DNA of 64,000 nucleotides, from contig OY282605.1 in assembly GCA_958298945.1 (NCBI GenBank), positions 37,488,811 through 37,552,810 of the forward strand. The letters run 5' to 3'. Below are positions 35,204 to 44,084 of this stretch, piece after piece. Position 1 is the stretch's first letter. Every line of letters starts with the position of its first letter. The notes under the pieces are model-generated. The model saw only the letters and a program-made list of their open reading frames with translations. It made no database searches and was not told where the DNA came from. Position numbers and translations under genes: made by a program. Source of the stretch: Atherix ibis (lineage: Eukaryota > Arthropoda > Insecta > Diptera > Athericidae).

Positions 35204-35288
35204 CACGCGGTGTTCCCAGGCGGTCACCCATCCAAGTACTAACAACGCCCAGTCCTGCTTAACTTCGGTGATCGGAAGAGAACCGGTG
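35204..35288 (-). repeat. 5S rRNA-derived head (about nt 26-110)
   Basis: The minus strand reads CCGATCACCGAAGTTAAGCA, then GGACTGGGCG, GTTAGTACTTGGATGGGTGA and CCGCCTGGGAACACCGCGTG, which is animal 5S rRNA with few changes. The internal control region (A box, intermediate element, C box) is inside the kept part. The first ~25 and last ~10 bases are absent, so it is not a working 5S gene. Confidence 0.9.
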
Positions 35289-35789
35289 ACATCTTTATAT
35301 CAAGTTCCAAAATTTGTCTTAGCAATATTCTGGAGATGTCCATGTGAAAAGCACGTTGATTAGTAGACAAAGGTAGATCATAGTTGACAATCTATCGTAC
35401 AGCTTCCACAGCAACTTTATTCCGAACAGCGCGATAAATATTTTGTCAAGTACTGCATCTTGCTCCATAAAAACGAGTGATCCTTAGTTCCTTATCATGT
35501 TTAACTGGGAGCTTTTTCCTCTTATTTTTATCCATACTATTCCATTGGGCAGATAAACATCGGTGCAGGTACTGTTTTTAGGGCTTCAACTATAACCGCC
35601 ATCAGCTTCTTAGTTACACTCCTTGGATGTCATAGAAAATTGTTTTATAAATATTAGATCACAAGGAAAAGTTACATGAACTATGATCAAGTACAGAGCG
35701 GGAGCTGGGGAGCCCCAAATATTTATATTTTCCAACCAAAGCTTATTGATGTAGATGTCCAAATGTTCAGTCACATTCAAGAAAAATCG

Positions 35790-36240
35790 GAACTAATTTT
35801 AAAAGCGAAATTTATCTTTCATTATTTTTTGGCCATCACAGGTCAGGGAGGACCTCATCATCAAATACTGATGTTATAAGCCCCCTTGAGCGATGCTCCC
35901 TTCATATTCCACTATTTCTTAGCTGGATTAGATCAGGGAAACTTTCATCATCAAAATCTAATAATAAAGTCCCTTCTAAGCGATGTTCATTTTTCACGGC
36001 TGTAAACATTCGATGATACACCCTATGCGAATTTCTGCTTCTCGGCCGCTTTAAATCAGGGAAGCCTTTATCTTCGAAATTGATGTCGAAAGCCCCCTTA
36101 ATTGAGGTTTGCCTTTCACTATTTTTCGGCCGGATCAAGCCAGAAATGCTTTGCACATTAAAAACTTTCGATGTTTTAAGTTTAGAAGCGAAGTTCATCT
36201 TCAGCCATTTTAAGTTTTAGATGTTAAAAGTCTTTCTTTA
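35790..36240 (-). repeat. imperfect coding-type tandem repeat
   Basis: On the minus strand a 98-codon ORF (35902-36198) contains KGAFDINFEDKGFPDLKRPR and EGTLLLDFDDESFPDLIQLR, two versions of one motif (G..L.dFdDE.FPDL..p.n). The frame beyond its stop gives another diverged version (VFDDEVLPDL, near 35850). At DNA level, TCAGGGA occurs at 35844, 35933 and 36057. The protein family is unknown to me; it may be a remnant of a repeat-bearing gene or transposon protein. Confidence 0.5.
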
Positions 36241-36719
36241 GCGACCATGATCTTTTAATGCTTCTTAATCATCCAAAAAATGTTTATACCACCAAAATTT
36301 TGTTCCAAAATATAAATTTTTATACCATCAAAAGTTTTGGGAAAAAAAATCCAAAAAGAAGGCTTGTTGCTGCATTTTTTAAGTCAAATTCAAAGATTCC
36401 TCGAGCTTTACCTTAAATTTGATAACAAAACGTTGCTACAAATTCCGCCGTGCCAAACGATATTGAAACTTATCCTACACGTCTAGAAAAGACTAACGTA
36501 CAAGCTATTGTATTTTTAGGGAAAAGACAATAGTGTTACCATAATTTATTTCTTTTCTGACACAACTTATAGACCATTCTTGCACTGAATATGTTTTCAT
36601 TTCAAAATAATATTAAATTCTTACCAACCAACATAAAAAAATTAATAATGCAATAAATACAAATTCTTAAAAACATTTAGTATAAATTCATCTACACTGT
36701 ATTTTAGCTTACAAATAAC
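36241..36719. other. AT-rich sequence without recognised genes
   Basis: No coding, RNA or repeat structure recognised; it ends at the TA target of a Mos1-like mariner. Confidence 0.5.
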
Positions 36720-36721
36720 TA

Positions 36722-37916
36722 TCAGGTGTATAAGTGAGTGAGCGTATTAAGCTATCATGGGCATGCCATACTTTTTTTTATGAGTTTGACATCTGTCAAC
36801 ATTATTCAGTGTACATTGTTAGCAATTTCGTACAACAAAATACATTTTTCCTTTGGTAATCATGTCTAGTTTTGTGCCAGAAAAAGAGCATATGCGAGAA
36901 GCTCTACTTTTCTTCTTCAATTTGAAGAAATCGGCTGCTGAATCGCATCGAACACTTATGGAGGCCTATGATAACAGTGCTTTAAAGGAAACAACGTGCC
37001 GAGATTGGTTTCATCGGTTCAAGGACGGCAATTTGGACTTGTGGGACAAGAAGCGTGAAAATCGGCCTAGGAAAGTTGAGGACCATCAATTGTAGGCTCT
37101 TTTGGACGAAGACGATACCCAATCACAAAAAATGCTCGCGGAGCAATTGGGTGTTACTCAACCAGCCATTTCCGTGCGTCTGCATGCCATGGAGAAGATT
37201 GAAAAGATCGGAAAATGGGTGCCGCATGAATTGAACGATAGGCAGATAGAGCGACGCCAAAGCACATGCGAAATCTTGCTCGCCAGACAAAAAAGAAAGT
37301 CTTTCTTGCATCGGATTGTGACAGACGATGAAAATGGGATCTCAAGAATCCTAAATGCAAGAAATCGTGGGTTGATCCCGGCCAACCATCAAGATCTTCC
37401 CCAAGACCAAATCGCTTCGGACGGAAGACGATGCTGTGCGTTTGGTGCGATCAGCAGGGTATCGTCTACTATAAGATGCCCACCACTACCACCAAAAACT
37501 GATCAAATTGTACGGTGCTCTGCGTGAAAAAAAGACGGATTATCAATAAAGACTTGACAAGCTGATTTTCCTCCACGACAACGCACCATCGCACACGTCA
37601 AAAATAGTCCGAAACTACTTGGAGATACTCAACTGGGAGGTGCTTCCCAACCCCGCTTATTCACCAGACCTGGCCCCTTCCGACTACCATCAGTTTCCGT
37701 CGATGGGCCACGCGCTCGCTAAGCAGCACTTTGATTCTTACGAAGATGTCCAAAAATGGCTTGATGGGTGGTTTTCCTCGCAAGAGAAGGAATTTTTTTG
37801 GCGTGGTAGCCGAAAATTGCCTGAAAGATAGGAAAAATGTGTAGCTAGCAAGGGCAAGTACTTTGAATAAATTTCTTTTTGCTTTCTATGAAAAATTTTG
37901 AAGCTTATACACCTGG
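36722..37916 (+). mobile_element. Mos1-like mariner F2 with both TIRs
   Basis: The left end TCAGGTGTATAAG (36722) and the reverse complement of the right end CCAGGTGTATAAG (37916) are inverted repeats, each next to TA. The 1195 bases are slightly shorter than Mos1-type elements. It is the same family as F1 at 28.7 kb, with the opposite orientation. Confidence 0.87.
36862..37870 (+). pseudogene. Mos1-like (mauritiana) transposase pseudogene
   Basis: MSSFVPEKEHMREALLFFFN starts at ATG 36862 and KKSAAESHRTLMEAYDNSAL follows. A TAG at 37095 interrupts QL-ALLDEDDTQSQKMLAEQ. The second DNA-binding helix (VTQPAISVRLHAMEKIEKIG) and the linker WVPHELNDRQIERRQST are intact, as is RKSFLHRIVTDDEN (first Asp, TGDEK changed to TDDEN). 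Frameshifts follow near 37340. FLHDNAPSHT (near 37570, second Asp) and SPDLAPSDYHQF (third Asp) are 34 residues apart. PER is followed by TAG (37829) where Trp is normal, then EKCVASKGKYFE and TAA 37870. All three Asp survive, but the frame is broken at least three times. Confidence 0.88.
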
Positions 37917-37918
37917 TA

Positions 37919-39030
37919 AAGAAACTAATCTTTTTTAAACAAAATTCAAAAATACTAAATAGCGAACAATATAACAACAATTTTAAGCTGAAATTATTAG
38001 TAGTAGTACCGCTTGAAAAAAATATTTAAAAAATAATATTTTTATACTTTAAAATATGATATTTTAAATATGAATCTTCTTTTTACTAAGAGAAAGATAA
38101 TATACTTAATGGCAAATGGCAAAGTAATAAAATAAAACTATCTACCATAAAAACAGAATCATCAACAGTAATTCTATACGTAGCCGTATTGTAATATAAG
38201 CTAATGCAATATTAAACAATGAAATCTTAGATAGAATATGTGTTCAAGAGTATGATTTTTATTTAAAAGAAAATTTTACTTTTCTATGCTTTAAAGTAAT
38301 ATTAACTCAGATCATATTTCCATTATGAACGAGAGAATAAAGATACCTGAATACAAAAGCATTAGTATACGAGTATATAATATATATTGTAATACCATTA
38401 AGATTAGCTATTGTATATGATTTTCATTGCAGAATTTCCATTAAAGTAAAAGAAAATTGTCTGTGATGACTCTCTGTAAATGTGCATCCTCAAATACCAA
38501 CCCATCAAGCTGTATTGTTAAAGTAGAAAATTCAATTCCTTTTCCATTAATAATGCATCCGAGTTGAAGTGAATATAATGCAACAAGATACAATTCTTTG
38601 CACCTCTTTTAATAGTTCACTCGTTGTACTTACCGTAAGATTAGTATTTATTTAAAAGTTTTCAAAATTAATATTTTCTACATTTTAAATAACAAATCAG
38701 TCTGTCTCGGTCAGTTCATGTTACATTATCGTATTGTATATGAACTCATTTGATTTTTTATACTTTTTTTTAAAAATAAATTTCTTAAATAAAAACTAAT
38801 CTTTAAAAGTATTACAGAAAAGATTTTTCTTTTTTATTATATAAAAGTATTGAATATCTTGACCAAAGGTAAAAACAATGTGATTTCTTGTATGTTTTGT
38901 GAAAGGATTTTTAATACCATATAAAATAATGTGTGAAATTTTTCATGTAACTATTATATTGTAAAATTTAAATAGATTTTCTGTTTACTGAAGCATGTAG
39001 AATACTAAAACTACAATAATTTAATATTAC
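37919..39030. other. AT-rich sequence without recognised genes
   Basis: No family-like ORF, RNA gene or inverted-repeat unit recognised. Confidence 0.5.
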
Positions 39031-39032
39031 AA

Positions 39033-39506
39033 TCTTCAATTGGGAAAATTTTGCTACTCACAAGTACTTCTAGCTACTCGCAGCTACTCTAACTAATACA
39101 AATAAGTAGATCGCATAAGTAGTTACGTATACAATTTACGGTAGGGGGATTTTAGTTTTTAAAAATGAAAATAAATGGCTTAGCGGGTTTTTTGGTTATG
39201 TTGAAGTGTCATATTTTTGTTTTTATAGTTTATGTTTACTTTATTCGTGTAGCAAAATAAAAAAGAAATGGAATCAAATATGACTACTTTATAGGTTGTT
39301 ATGAAATTGCTTGGCGTATTAGAAAATGGTACTGACCTAAGTTTACTTGATTCTTCAGCCTCAGGCGACACATCGCTTTCATCAGATTTTGATAAGCTGA
39401 ATAAACTCAGTATTGTTGTTGACTATTTTGAGGTTCTATTTGACTTCTGTCAGTAAATTTTACGTTCCATTGGGCTGGTGAGTAGCAAAATTTTCCCAAT
39501 GGAAGA
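39033..39506. mobile_element. foldback/MITE-like element with 29-base TIRs
   Basis: A perfect 23-base inverted repeat (39039-39061 and 39478-39500; starts ATTGGGAAAATTTTGCTACT) extends outward to 28 of 29 bases (TCTTC A/C ATTGGG). The unit is about 474 bases with no transposase. Just inside the left end GCTACTC recurs three times (39053, 39073 and 39084), like subterminal binding repeats of non-autonomous DNA transposons. No target duplication is clear, so the superfamily is open. Confidence 0.7.
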
Positions 39507-39800
39507 CTTTGCATATTGATGATTTGTTCATTACCCAAAATTTAAAGAGATGTAATCTTCGTTTGCTTTTGTTGCCTATGATAGTACTACTGCCAGAAGA
39601 TCCCATGATTCGTGGAATCAACGGCGAAACCGATCGTACATCGACCGCTTTACATCAATTCCTATTCCCCTCTCCCTTTTGTCTGGATAGTTTAAAATGT
39701 CCTTTTTTTGTAAATTTTCTTCTCTTCTATTATTTTCTAGCGCTTCCTCTTCCTCACCCTTGCAGAAATTGATAACTTTTGGTGTCTCCATTATCGCCTA

Positions 39801-40706
39801 TACGAGGTCTGTTCAAAAAGTACCGCGGGTTACGAATATTCGATTTTCGATTTTTTTTGTGTTGTGATGTTGGTACTTATGTACCAATAAGTTCGGTTAT
39901 TCTGAAAGTTCAGTTAACCTTCGACAGCTGCTTTACTTGCACGTGTTTTGGCTCGTCTTCGATTTTTGCTCAATTTCGAACAAAAACAGCATCGCATTAA
40001 CATTGCTAAGGAGCTGTTGGACTCTGTCCGTGACGATCCAAATTTGCTCCAGAGGGTCATAACTGATGACGAATCATGGGCTTAAGGTTATGACGTGGAA
40101 ACCAAAGCTCAATCATCCCAATGGAATGCTGCCGCACGAGCTAAGACCGAAAAAAGCGCCAAGTTCGGCCCAATGTGAAAGTTTTGCTTACAGTTTTCTT
40201 CGATTGCAAGAGCGTGGTGCATCATGAGTTTTTGTAACAGGGTAGAAAGGTCAATAAGGAATATTACCTGCAAGTTATGCGCAAGTTGCGCGAAGAAATC
40301 CACCAGAAACGCCCGGATTTGTGGAAGAACAAAAATTGGCTTTTGCCATTTTTGGCCAAAAACAACACACTAATAATGCCGCAGCCACCGTATTCCGCAG
40401 ATTTGGCCCCCTGTGACTTTTTCTTGTTCCCGAAACTGAAGAGCCCCGTGAAAGGATGACGCTACGCTACGATTGAGTAGATCGTAAGCTACGCTACCAT
40501 TGAGGAAGACGGCATCGAAGGAGGAGCTGAACAAGATCACAAAAAATGATTGTTTGAAGTGCTTCGAGGATTGGAAAAAACGTTGGCACAAGTGTATAAT
40601 ATCTGGTGGGGATTACTTTGAAGGGGACAAAGTAGATATTCATGAATAAAAAAATAATTTTTGAAAAAAATATAAAATTCGCGATACTTTTTGAACAGAC
40701 CCCGCA
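39801..40706 (+). mobile_element. mariner family D, copy D3, internally deleted derivative
   Basis: The left inverted repeat TACGAGGTCTGTTCAAAAAG (39801) and the right end GATACTTTTTGAACAGACCC (to 40703) face each other. The leader joins directly to FDQKQHRINIAKELLDSVRD-like sequence at about 39970, so the whole start and helix-turn-helix region is deleted. After DDESW-A with a stop (40081), RKLREEIHQKRPDLWKNKNW runs into LLPFLAKNNT, an in-frame 42-base deletion that removes the HHDNAPAH motif. SADLAPCDFFLFPKLKSPVK keeps the third Asp. A small tandem duplication (GCTACGCTAC...ATTGAG) lies near 40470-40505. The 906 bases resemble a mobilisable non-autonomous derivative. Confidence 0.82.
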
Positions 40707-40869
40707 TGTTCTGGTATGAATTTTTTTCTGATTATGATGGGTTTGGCAGAACAACTCTGCAAACACTTTGAACCCCCCTCGCTACTTCGAAGTAGGGTAA
40801 TATCCTCTCTGACTATGGTCAGCATATACTTATCCAAAATACACTGTAAGTATAATTTTTTCTCTACCA

Positions 40870-41800
40870 TAACAGCCTTCTAAAAAATATCTACAATATT
40901 TTTAAATTTATATTTTTTATAGCATTTTTATACAATTTTACTTTAAATTCTTTAAAAATACGCACAAAAATAACAAAATTTTCATATTTTTCTTGAATAA
41001 ATCTAAATTTTTGTGAAAATATTATTAAAATTACTATCATAAATCAGATGCTAATTTTTTCTCCTTGTGATCACTCTACTCTTTCATCCCTAAAGGACTA
41101 AAATATATTTACTATAAATTCTTTACATTAATAATATTAATAAAATTTACCATCAGTGAAAATAACTTTTCAACATTATTAAAAACTATTTCTTTTAATT
41201 AAACGAAACCAAAAATAAATAATAAATTATTATTTATTTTTTGTTTCGTTTAATTGCATAGATTGTCATTTAAAAAATCTATTATTAAAAAATAAATTTT
41301 CGCTTAAACAAATCCTCTTCGTTTAATGCAATTTATTGTTGAAGATATTAATTGTTCACTCGATATCATAATTAATTTCCTCCCTTTCATTCTATTAATA
41401 AATACGAGTACATGTTAAGTACTCTCTTATTCATTATATTATTAGATAGAATAGAGATGAGCATAAGTTGAAAATTTTATTAATTCATTCAGTATATTCA
41501 GATAAATTTTCATTGTGAATGATATATTGTACAATTCAATAATTACCAACCAACAGAGTTGCAATGTATCTAATGCACTTCCAATTGAATAGTCATTGTA
41601 CCGAAAAGTGCTTAAGTTTAATTAATAAATTTCAACAATTAAATTAGCTACTTCCGTTTTTATATTTTGTATTTAGAAAATGTTTTTAATTGAAATGATA
41701 ATATTAATCACAAATAGTAAACCGACTTATTTCTTACAAATTGTGAAGAATCTTTTCTTTTGATTTGTTAGCAACTTAACTGAAGAGTCTGAATTGATTA
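40870..41800. other. AT-rich sequence with a 27-bp palindrome
   Basis: Arms 41197-41223 and 41229-41255 are reverse complements with one mismatch around AAATT (AATTAAACGAAACC...). Nothing else is recognised. Confidence 0.6.
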
Positions 41801-41804
41801 TATA

Positions 41805-43068
41805 AGTTATAGTAAAAAGAAATCCATTATTTTGCCAATAGATGGCTTTAGGAGTCTGTATCTCCCGTTTTAAAAGTGCGATCTGGTTGCACTAGATGCC
41901 GTTAGAAAGATAGAATTTTGTACTAAAAAAACTTCTCATACAGTTTTGTGATTACTGGACTCAGTATTTTTTTAGCACGCGTCAAAGATGGACACCAACA
42001 AAGAGAAAATACGCCATATTTTACAGTTTTTCTTCGATAAAGGCGAAAACGTAAGCCAGGCAGCTGAAAATGTGAATAGTGTTTATGGTCCTGATACTGT
42101 AACAGCCAATCACGCGCAATTTTGGTTTCGTCGATTCCGTTCCGGTAATTTTGATGTCAAAGATGCACCACGCTCTGGAAGGCCAATTGTCGAAAATGTC
42201 GATAAAATAATGGAAATCGTCGAGTCCGACCGTTACGTAAGAACCGTTTCGATTGCCCAGGAGCTAAACTTTGCACAAAAAACCATTTGAAACCACTTAA
42301 ATAAGGCTGGATACAAAAAGAAACTCGATACAAAAAGGGTGCCACACGAGTTATCGAAAAAAAACCTCATGGACCGAATTTCCATCTGCGAATCGCTGCT
42401 GAATCGCAACAATATCGATCCATTTCTGAAGCGGATGGTTACTGGTGATAAAAAGTAGGTCACTTACGACAACGTCAAGCGACAACGGTCGTGGTCAAAT
42501 CGCGAAGGTTTTGGTCAAAGCCACGAAGGTTTTGCTGTGTGTTTGGTGGGACTGGCAGGGAATCATCTACTATGAGCTGCTCCCCTACGGCCGAACTCTT
42601 AATTCGGACCTATACTGTCAACAATTGGACCGTCTGAAAGAAGCAATCGCCCAGAAGCGGCCAGCTTTGGCCAATAGGAGAGGAATTGTGTTCCATCAGG
42701 ACATCGCCAGGCCGCATACATCGATAGTGACTCGCCAGAAGTTCCGGGACCTTGGTTGGGATGTTCTTATACATCCACCTTATAGTCCGGACTTGGCACC
42801 AAGTGATTACCACCTCTTCCTGTCTATGACCAATGATTTTGCAGGTGAAAAATTCGCCTCAAGAGAAGATTGTGAAAATCGACTGTCCCAGTTTTTTGCC
42901 AATAGGGACGAGAATTTCTATGAGAGAGGCATTATGAAATTGCCTCCAAAATGGCAACAAGTTATCAAACAAAACTGTGCATATTTGACCTAAATCGTAT
43001 CATTCTATCTATACTAAAAAAAACCTTCAATTTAATGCAAAAATAACGGATTTCTTTTTACTACACCT
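41805..43068 (+). mobile_element. mellifera-like mariner with TIRs
   Basis: The left end AGTTATAGTAAAAAGAAATC (41805) and the reverse complement of the right end AGGTGTAGTAAAAAGAAATC (43068) are inverted repeats of about 30 bases; both ends abut TA. The 1264 bases are full length for a mariner. Confidence 0.85.
41988..42993 (+). pseudogene. mellifera-like mariner transposase pseudogene
   Basis: MDTNKEKIRHILQFFFDKGE opens at ATG 41988; FWFRRFRSGNFDVKDAPRSG and RPIVENVDKIMEIVESDR follow. TGA at 42288 replaces Trp in the helix-turn-helix (QKTI-NHLN). The frame goes on through KKLDTKRVPHELSKKNLMDR and NIDPFLKRMVTGDKK, then TAG 42456 again in place of Trp (normally GDEKW). After a frameshift the open frame 42445-42993 has LLCVWWDWQGIIYYELLPYG, RTLNSDLYCQQLDRLKEAI, FHQDIARPHTS (second Asp kept, DNAR changed to DIAR), SPDLAPSDYHLF (third Asp, 34 apart) and NFYERGIMKLPPKWQQVIKQ. 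Motifs resemble the mellifera subfamily. Inactive by two stops and one frameshift. Confidence 0.88.
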
Positions 43069-43200
43069 TATATAATAGTATTGTACAAAACTATCCAATT
43101 TGAGCTTTAGATAGTAAAGTTCTGTGTAAAAACACATAGAAAATTCAGAAAAAGATTTTTTGAAGTTTATCAATATTTTTTTTAGTTTGTCAATATTTTT

Positions 43201-44010
43201 TAAATATTATTTCAAATAGCAGCCGCGAACCTTTTTACAGGATTCGATTATTTTGAAGTAATTGTTGATGATTTTTAGGCATATTCCGGTCAGTGATTCG
43301 TTCCGTTACTTGACGGAGGTTGGTTTTTAAATGCTCTTAATTTCGGGAATAGACTGCGTAGGCATGTATCTCTACAAGAAAAACTCCGACAGCGTCAAAT
43401 TGCACGATCTTGGAGGTCAATTGACATCAACAAATCCCGAAATTACGCATACTTGGAACTAAAAGCCTAAATTTGTAGCTTGTGAGAAGTTAACCAATTT
43501 TTATAAAAATAATAACCAATTAGGGTAGAAATAAATTTAATACGAGTGGTAGTTTAAAGAAACATTTGAAAAAATCTTCATTGAATTAAATTTATAAAAG
43601 TATATTTTTTTTATTTTTATATATTTATAGTTGCATCTATTTTTTTTTATGTTAATCATTTTAAATTTAATTGCATAATTTTTTTTTGCTAAATATTTAT
43701 TAATTCTACAAAAATTCTTAATAAGAACTATTGGACTATCAGAAAACTTATCTAAAAAATAAAACACTTCAATACAACTACACAATTTTTCGATTTTCAT
43801 AGAATTTTTTTTATTATATTGCTTGAAGCTGATTATTATATATAAAATATAACATCACCAAAATCGCCGTCAGAAAACTTTTTTCAGGACTTGATCCTGT
43901 TGAGGTAATGTTTTTCGATTTTTTGCCATATTTCAGCCTTTAAATGTGCCATAAAATCGAAAAACATTACCTCAATAGAATTCGATATTAGCTTTTAAAT
44001 GCTCTTTAGT
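43201..44010 (-). pseudogene. DD41D transposase debris, two pieces
   Basis: The minus strand near 43375-43425 reads PPRSCNLTLSEFFL, equivalent to PPRSCDLTPLDYFVW of the 16.6-kb copy. The region down to 43201 continues as its C-terminal end (KKVRGCYLK-like). Sequence at 43865-43935 again resembles this C-terminal end (CAGGACTTGATCCTGTTGAG versus CAGGATTCGATTATTTTGAA), so two pieces are present with AT-rich sequence between. Confidence 0.55.
43900..43975. repeat. 23-bp perfect inverted repeat
   Basis: Arms 43900-43922 and 43953-43975 are exact reverse complements (TTGAGGTAATGTTTTTCGAT...) around 30 bases. One arm lies in the DD41D remnant, so this is a local inverted duplication. Confidence 0.88.
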
Positions 44011-44084
44011 TTAAAATAGTCTTATCCATGTGGGATCCAGATAAGATGTTTATTTAAGGAAACTAGAATTTTATATATTATTTT

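Larger units (their letters stand above)
34435..35288 (-). mobile_element. LINE-derived element with 5S rRNA/tRNA-like 5' head, copy 1
   Basis: The 10-base target duplication ACATCTTTAT lies at 34425-34434 and, without mismatch, at 35289-35298, bracketing one 854-base unit. On the minus strand the unit starts with a 5S rRNA-like segment (35288-35204), then a tRNA-like anticodon/T arm (35183-35133). A body ending AGCCGCAAGCTATAAAAA follows (to about 35015), then a LINE endonuclease fragment (34925-34562), then a short 3' region with the hairpin GCTCC-ATA-GGAGC and a tail of AAATAAAA repeats. Because the duplication encloses everything, head and LINE parts were inserted as one transcript. The pol III A box of the tRNA part is deleted here. 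Confidence 0.82.
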
